From NCBI GenBank assembly GCA_902810745.1, contig CADDYW010000003.1:1-64000 (forward strand): 64,000 nucleotides of DNA. The letters are read 5' to 3'. The number at the start of each line of letters is the position of its first letter. Within the stretch, counting starts at the first letter, position 1. Under the pieces are notes generated by a model that saw nothing but the letters and a program-made list of their open reading frames with translations, ran no database searches and was not told the DNA's origin. The translations under genes and the position numbers were made by a program. This document shows positions 60,099-64,000 of this stretch, piece by piece. Source of the DNA: Chloroflexota bacterium (GTDB lineage Bacteria; Chloroflexota; UBA6077; FW602-bin22; CADDYW01).

Positions 60099-61232
60099 GT
60101 GTTTCGAATCATCCGCAACATGGCACGACGGAAGGTCCGGACAGGCTTGACGATCTTCGGCATCGCCATCGGCGTGTTCGCGCTGACGGTGATGGGCGCG
60201 ATGAGCGAGAACTTCGCCGTCCAGATCGACAACGCCTATCGACTCCGCGCGCAGATCATCCAGATCAGCCAGGCCAAACCGGGGATCGACGGCCGGATCA
60301 CCCCGGTCACGGTGACCCACATCCGCCAGGTCGACGGCGTGCTCGGGGTAGTCAACATCATCGGCGCACCACTCGCGGAGACAGGCGACGGTGGAATCAG
60401 CCTTGGACCGCCCGAAAGCGTCTACGGAATCGATCCATACTTCATCGAGTACGTCTTCGGCACGATCCCGCTGAAGGCCGGCCGCTGGCTCGACTCGAGC
60501 GATACGCGCGCGACGGTGCTTGGCTCGAAGGTCGCGGCGAACCACCGCCTCGGCGTCGGCAGCACGCTGACCTGGCGCAATCACGACTACACCGTCGTCG
60601 GGATCATGGGTGACACCAACTCGTTTCCGGACCAGTACGCGCTCATGCCGTTCGACACCGTCCAGCGTGACATGAATCTTTCCCCCTCGGTGATCGGCAG
60701 CATCCAGGTCGTCGTCCAGCCGAACGCCGATCCCGAGGTCGTGGCGCGGCAGATCGAGAAGGAGAATCCCGAGGTGAAGGCGCTCTCTCCGCAGCAGGAG
60801 ATGACTCAGATCCGCCAGCAGATGGCGATCTTCAACGTGATCGTCCTGGGCGGCGCCGCGCTCGCCGCGATCGTCGGCGGCCTGGCAGTCGTGAACACGA
60901 TGATCATGAGCGTGAACGAGCGGACGCGCGAGATCGGGATCAAGAAAGCGCTCGGCGCGGAGGATAGCACGATCATCCGCGAATACCTGAGCGAAGCTGC
61001 CCTCATGGGCATCTTTGGGGGACTGGCCGGCCTCTGGTTCGGCTGGGTCGTCGCGACGCTGCTGAACGTCGTCGTGGCTGGAAGCCAGGGTGGCTCCGAC
61101 GTCTGGCAGGTCACACTACGCCTGGTCGTCATGGTGCTCGGCTTTGCGTTTGGTCTCGGACTGGTCGCTGGCGTGTATCCCGCCTGGAGCGCCGCGCGCC
61201 TGGATCCGGTCCAGGCCCTCCGCGCCGAGTGA
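60099..61232 (+). CDS. MacB-like ABC transporter permease
   Basis: This 377-residue permease has the MacB layout: an N-terminal helix after MARRKVRTGLTIFGIAIGVFAL, a large extracytoplasmic domain (about 40-270) and three C-terminal helices with the FtsX-type block MSVNERTREIGIKKALGAED. The domain shows no enzymatic motif. Efflux of a drug, peptide or lipoprotein is likely. GTG at 60099 has GGAGGAAGAC upstream. It is separated from the ATPase by a heptamer-array element of about 214 bases rather than by the usual short gap. Confidence 0.9.
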   Translation: MFRIIRNMARRKVRTGLTIFGIAIGVFALTVMGAMSENFAVQIDNAYRLRAQIIQISQAKPGIDGRITPVTVTHIRQVDGVLGVVNIIGAPLAETGDGGISLGPPESVYGIDPYFIEYVFGTIPLKAGRWLDSSDTRATVLGSKVAANHRLGVGSTLTWRNHDYTVVGIMGDTNSFPDQYALMPFDTVQRDMNLSPSVIGSIQVVVQPNADPEVVARQIEKENPEVKALSPQQEMTQIRQQMAIFNVIVLGGAALAAIVGGLAVVNTMIMSVNERTREIGIKKALGAEDSTIIREYLSEAALMGIFGGLAGLWFGWVVATLLNVVVAGSQGGSDVWQVTLRLVVMVLGFAFGLGLVAGVYPAWSAARLDPVQALRAE

Positions 61233-61266
61233 CAGCGCCGTGTCTATCACAAGGGAGGAGAGGAAA

Positions 61267-62880
61267 TTGGCAGTAGCAACCGCACCCCGGCGCGTGGTGA
61301 GTCGCGCCTGGCGATGGAAGTGGCGCATTATCGCCGTCGTCGTCGTGGTCGGCCTGACCGGCCTGGTCGTGACGCTGAACCGCGCCCGCTCACAACCAAC
61401 CGTGCCGGCGGTGGCGACGCCGGTCGTGCGTCCGATCACCGCCCAGGCGTCGCTGGTGCCGGTCCGCCAGGCCAGCCTGACGTTTCAGTCGGCTGGCATC
61501 GTCAAAGAGGTACGCGTGAAGGCCGGCGACAAGGTGAAAGCGGGCGACGTGCTGGCGACCCTCGACACGACCGAACTCGACCTCAAGCTGCAGGAGGCCC
61601 AGGCAAACCTGGCGATTCAGAAGGCGACGGCAGCGCAGGTCACCGAGAAGGCATCCGACGCGGACATCGCAGCAGCGCGCATGGCGCTCGATAGCGCCAT
61701 CGCGAAGCAGAAGGAAGTGGAAGCCGGAGCGAGCCCGGCTGACTTGAAGGCAGCGCAAGAGGCCGTCGTCAGCGCGAAAGCGAGCCTCGACAACGCCCAG
61801 GCGCAGTACAACAAGGTGCTGCAGGGGCCGAGTCAGAGCGACGTCGCCGCGGCCGAGGCCAATGTGAAAACCGCCGAGTCGCAGGTCGCGACCGCGCAGC
61901 AGAACCTGAACGACCTGAAGGCGAAGCCGAAGCCCGAGGACGTCGCCACCGCTCAGCTTGCACTCGACCAGGCAAAGAACCAGCTCTGGTCGGCGCAGAC
62001 CTCGCGGGATGGCACCTGCGGCGCGGCCGGCTCCGACAGCGTCGCCTGCAAGTCCGCTAATGCAACGGTCGCCGCGCAGGAGACGGCCGTCCAGTCCGCG
62101 CAGGCGGCCCTGGAAATCGCGAAGAAGCCGGCCACCGCCGACCAGATCGCGGCCGCTGAAAAGGCCCTGCAGAGCGCCCAGGCCGGGCTGAGCAGCGCCC
62201 AGACCGCGCTTGCTAAGGTCAAGGCGGGTCCGACAGCGGCCGATCGCGAGGCGGCGAAGGCTCAGGTCGATCAGGCTGCTTCGAGCCTCCGCACCGCGCA
62301 GGCGAAGCTCGCTCAATTGCAGGCAGGACCGACGGCGGCGGACAAGGCGGCCGCCCAGAGCGCGGTCGATCAGGCTCGCGCCTCCCTGGAAAAGCTCACG
62401 AACGGCGTGTCGCCCGCGACCCTGGACCTCAATCAGGCCAGGATTCACCAGGCCGAGATCCAGGTCGCCGCCGCCGAGCAGGCGCTCAAAGAGGCCGAGC
62501 TGATCGCGCCGTTTGACGGCGTCGTCACGTCGGTGAACGTCACGCCCGGCCAGCCATCCGTCGTCAGCGCGGGCTCGACCGCCGGAGCCAGCGCGCCCGC
62601 CAGCGCAATCACCGTCGCCGACCTGTCGTCGCTTTACTTCGAGACGAGCGACCTCGACGAGGTCAGCGCGGCGAAAGTGGCCGTCGGCGATCCGGTGAAG
62701 GTGACGATCCCGGCGCTCGACAAGCAGACCTTCGACGGCAGCGTGACCGAGGTGTCGCTGGAGCCGACGGTCACGGCCAGCGGCAACGTCAACTACACGG
62801 TCAAGATCACGCTGAAGAAATCGCCGCCCGGCCTGCGCTGGGGCCAGACGGCGCGTGTCGAGTTCCTGGCCAAGAAATGA
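61267..62880 (+). CDS. HlyD-family membrane-fusion protein (long coiled coil)
   Basis: This 537-residue protein has one N-terminal membrane segment (WRIIAVVVVVGLTGLVVTL), a lipoyl/barrel-sandwich half motif (GIVKEVRVKAGDKVKAGDVLATLDT), a very long Ala/Gln/Lys coiled-coil hairpin (about residues 110-420) and the returning lipoyl half (LIAPFDGVVTSVNVTPG). A beta-barrel domain ends the protein. It links the MacB-type exporter to the outer face. The best start is the TTG at 61267 with GGAGGAGAGGAAA directly before it; a GTG at 61240 is the alternative. Confidence 0.88.
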   Translation: MAVATAPRRVVSRAWRWKWRIIAVVVVVGLTGLVVTLNRARSQPTVPAVATPVVRPITAQASLVPVRQASLTFQSAGIVKEVRVKAGDKVKAGDVLATLDTTELDLKLQEAQANLAIQKATAAQVTEKASDADIAAARMALDSAIAKQKEVEAGASPADLKAAQEAVVSAKASLDNAQAQYNKVLQGPSQSDVAAAEANVKTAESQVATAQQNLNDLKAKPKPEDVATAQLALDQAKNQLWSAQTSRDGTCGAAGSDSVACKSANATVAAQETAVQSAQAALEIAKKPATADQIAAAEKALQSAQAGLSSAQTALAKVKAGPTAADREAAKAQVDQAASSLRTAQAKLAQLQAGPTAADKAAAQSAVDQARASLEKLTNGVSPATLDLNQARIHQAEIQVAAAEQALKEAELIAPFDGVVTSVNVTPGQPSVVSAGSTAGASAPASAITVADLSSLYFETSDLDEVSAAKVAVGDPVKVTIPALDKQTFDGSVTEVSLEPTVTASGNVNYTVKITLKKSPPGLRWGQTARVEFLAKK

Positions 62881-62891
62881 TCTGGCCGGCC

Positions 62892-63458
62892 TTACGGAGC
62901 GATCGGTAGCTCGGCGGGCGGCACGGTGACGACCAGAAACTGTGCCTCCTCCGCACCGACCGCTTCGTAGGTGTGCGGCACGCGCCCCTCCAGCAGGGCG
63001 CTGTCGCCGTCGGTCAGCTCGATCTCGTGCCCTCCCTGAAGCAGTCGCACGGTGCCACTCAGCACCCAGAGAAGCTCCTGGCCCGGGTGGGCGTGGTCGC
63101 ATCCCCCGGCCAGGCCTCCCGGTTGCAGGCGCAGCAACGCTCCCTGAAGCTGATTCGCCTCGACCGGCGGCGCCAGGTATTCGACCTCCGGCGAGCTGCC
63201 CCAGCGGACGCGGGGACGGCAGCGGGCGCGGACAATGCGCGGCGCGGGGGGCGCTTCAAGCAGATCGCCGGTGCAGAGCCCGAGCGCTTCGGCAATCCTT
63301 CCCAGGCTATCGAGCGAGAGCGAGGCCTTCCCGGTCTCGACCTGACTTACAAACCCCGGGGACAGACCGGCAAGCTGCGCGAGAACTGGAATCGTCATCC
63401 CCTTACGGAGCCGCAGCGCTCGAATCCTTGCTCCAATATTCTGCACTTTTTCTCTCAC
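62892..63458 (-). CDS. XRE-family regulator with C-terminal cupin
   Basis: This 188-residue regulator has an XRE helix-turn-helix (IGARIRALRLRKGMTIPVLA, then GLSPGFVSQVETGKASLSLD, residues about 8-65) and a cupin barrel (HAHPGQELLWVLSGTVRLL and VPHTYEAVG, residues about 95-185). Such proteins bind a small ligand in the cupin and repress or activate nearby genes. The start is uncertain: GTG 63458 and GTG 63446 both lack a ribosome-binding site. It lies divergent from the peroxiredoxin gene and might control it, but that is inferred from position. Confidence 0.8.
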   Translation of the reverse strand: MREKVQNIGARIRALRLRKGMTIPVLAQLAGLSPGFVSQVETGKASLSLDSLGRIAEALGLCTGDLLEAPPAPRIVRARCRPRVRWGSSPEVEYLAPPVEANQLQGALLRLQPGGLAGGCDHAHPGQELLWVLSGTVRLLQGGHEIELTDGDSALLEGRVPHTYEAVGAEEAQFLVVTVPPAELPIAP

Positions 63459-63468
63459 CGACAAGAAA

Positions 63469-63497
63469 TTGACGAAGGTAAAAGTGCTCGCTACACT
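63469..63497 (+). promoter_or_regulatory. Promoter of the selenoprotein peroxiredoxin gene
   Basis: TTGACG at 63469-63474 and TACACT at 63492-63497 are 17 bases apart. The ATG at 63610 follows about 105 bases after the expected start of transcription. Confidence 0.6.
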
Positions 63498-63609
63498 TGG
63501 CTCAAGACGAGAGTTCGGAGAGGTATTGCTCGCTCGCCCTGAACTCCCGTTCGCATTCGTGCTGATGCCATTATATCCCGTGAGCAACGCTCCGCGAACG
63601 GAGATACCG

Positions 63610-64000
63610 ATGCCACTCCTGTCGTCTCACGTACCGCCAGGTACGCGCGCACCAACCTTTACGCTCCCGTCCGCAACGGGCGGATCTCTAGGGATCACCG
63701 ACTTCCACGGTCGGGCTCACCTGGTCCTGGTGTTCCTGCGGGGATCTCGCTGACCGTTCTGCCGGAGGCATCTCGCGCAGTTGCGCGACGACTACGCGGA
63801 ATTTCGCCGTCGAGGGGCAGAGGTCGTCGGCATCGCCCCGCACGACGTCGCCGAGGCCCACCGACTCGTCCAGGATCTCAAGATCCCCTTCCCAATCCTG
63901 GCCGACGATAATCGCGCGGTCTTCCTCGCCTACGACGTCCAGAGTCGCCCGTGGTCGCTCGGCCAGCGGCCGGCCGTCTACGTCGTCGATCGGGCCGGGG
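63610..64000 (+). CDS. Peroxiredoxin-like (AhpC/TSA) protein, probable selenoprotein with TGA at codon 48 (runs off window)
   Basis: From ATG 63610 (GGAG upstream) the frame reads [31 protein letters not shown], then TGA at 63751-63753, then PFCRRHLAQLRDDYAEFRRR, VVGIAPHDVAEAHRL, FPILADDNRAVFLAYDVQ and RPAVYVVDRAG to the window edge. The family has Cys exactly where the TGA stands (RG..CPxC), so the motif becomes UPFC (UxxC, Sec48-Cys51). The frame stays open and well coded for over 240 bases after the TGA. A hairpin TCGCGC/GCGCGA with loop AGTT lies 25 bases downstream, within the bacterial SECIS model. It should reduce peroxides or disulfides; a Cys-to-stop mutation is the alternative. Confidence 0.65.
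63773..63788 (+). promoter_or_regulatory. Candidate bacterial SECIS element
   Basis: TCGCGC (63773-63778) pairs with GCGCGA (63783-63788) around loop AGTT. The distance from TGA to the apical loop is 25 bases and the second loop base is G; both agree with the bSECIS model (16-37 bases, G in the first two loop bases, stem of at least 4 bp). Confidence 0.5.

Noticed and set aside
63760-63770. Hairpin TGCC-GGA-GGCA as the SECIS element
   Set aside because: Only 10 bases after the TGA and a 3-base loop, too close for the bacterial SECIS model; the hairpin at 63773-63788 fits better.
1-64000. CRISPR arrays, rRNA and tRNA genes
   Set aside because: No regularly spaced identical repeats with unique spacers, no conserved rRNA stretches and no tRNA T-loop with matching arms were found; heptamer arrays lack spacers.

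Overview
The window is GC-rich (roughly 64%), densely coded, and uses many GTG starts behind strong GGAGG ribosome-binding sites. Menaquinone-type ETF:quinone oxidoreductase genes, GlnA of the alpha type, sugar ABC transporters with twin-arginine lipoprotein binding proteins and DesK/DesR-type sensors all fit a chromosomal piece of a Chloroflexota bacterium, most likely a Thermomicrobia/Sphaerobacter relative. That placement is inferred from gene content; no rRNA or tRNA was found to confirm it.

Layout. 1-12 kb: a RecX tail, a GT87-like membrane glycosyltransferase, a small membrane protein, Hsp20 and an Fsr-like exporter, a structured leader with a 57-residue ORF, glutamine synthetase, a rhomboid protease overlapping a membrane-anchored methyltransferase, and a drug-exporter/DesK-DesR-like operon. 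12-22 kb: a nucleotide-sugar epimerase, a hybrid kinase and a receiver-bearing regulator that overlap tail to tail, a sugar ABC operon without its ATPase, MTA phosphorylase and a GT9 transferase. 22-34 kb: a TauE/SafE permease with a clear promoter and dyad, an energy-coupling Ni/Co transporter (CbiM-CbiQ-CbiO), HtpX with a MerR regulator, NDH-2, a WecG/TagA transferase on a near-leaderless mRNA, a dual-specificity phosphatase and a SAF-domain dehydrogenase. 34.7-44.4 kb: a minus-strand acyl-CoA/lipid catabolism block (etfB, etfA, metallo-hydrolase, two SDRs, DUF35 protein, thiolase-like protein, Zn alcohol dehydrogenase, EtfD).

44.4-57.8 kb is an accessory-looking, loosely coded region. It holds two paralogous HUH (rolling-circle Rep-like) proteins, a pair of perfect hairpins, two large sensor kinases and a LuxR regulator, a Pro/Ala-rich secreted protein, and several decayed or frameshifted genes (SDR remnant, methyltransferase, beta-helix protein, LVIVD-repeat remnant). 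58-64 kb: a lipoprotein, a MacB-type ABC/HlyD export system, an XRE-cupin regulator and, at the right edge, a peroxiredoxin-like gene with an in-frame TGA at the peroxidatic cysteine position, followed by a bacterial SECIS-like hairpin: a probable selenoprotein.

Three things stand out: the candidate selenocysteine (UxxC) peroxiredoxin at 63610-64000; the HUH pair with adjacent hairpins at 45187-48721; and a family of 7-base-periodic repeat arrays, often in inverted pairs, that repeatedly supply the stop codons of flanking genes (12305, 28005, 32660, 37630, 59867).
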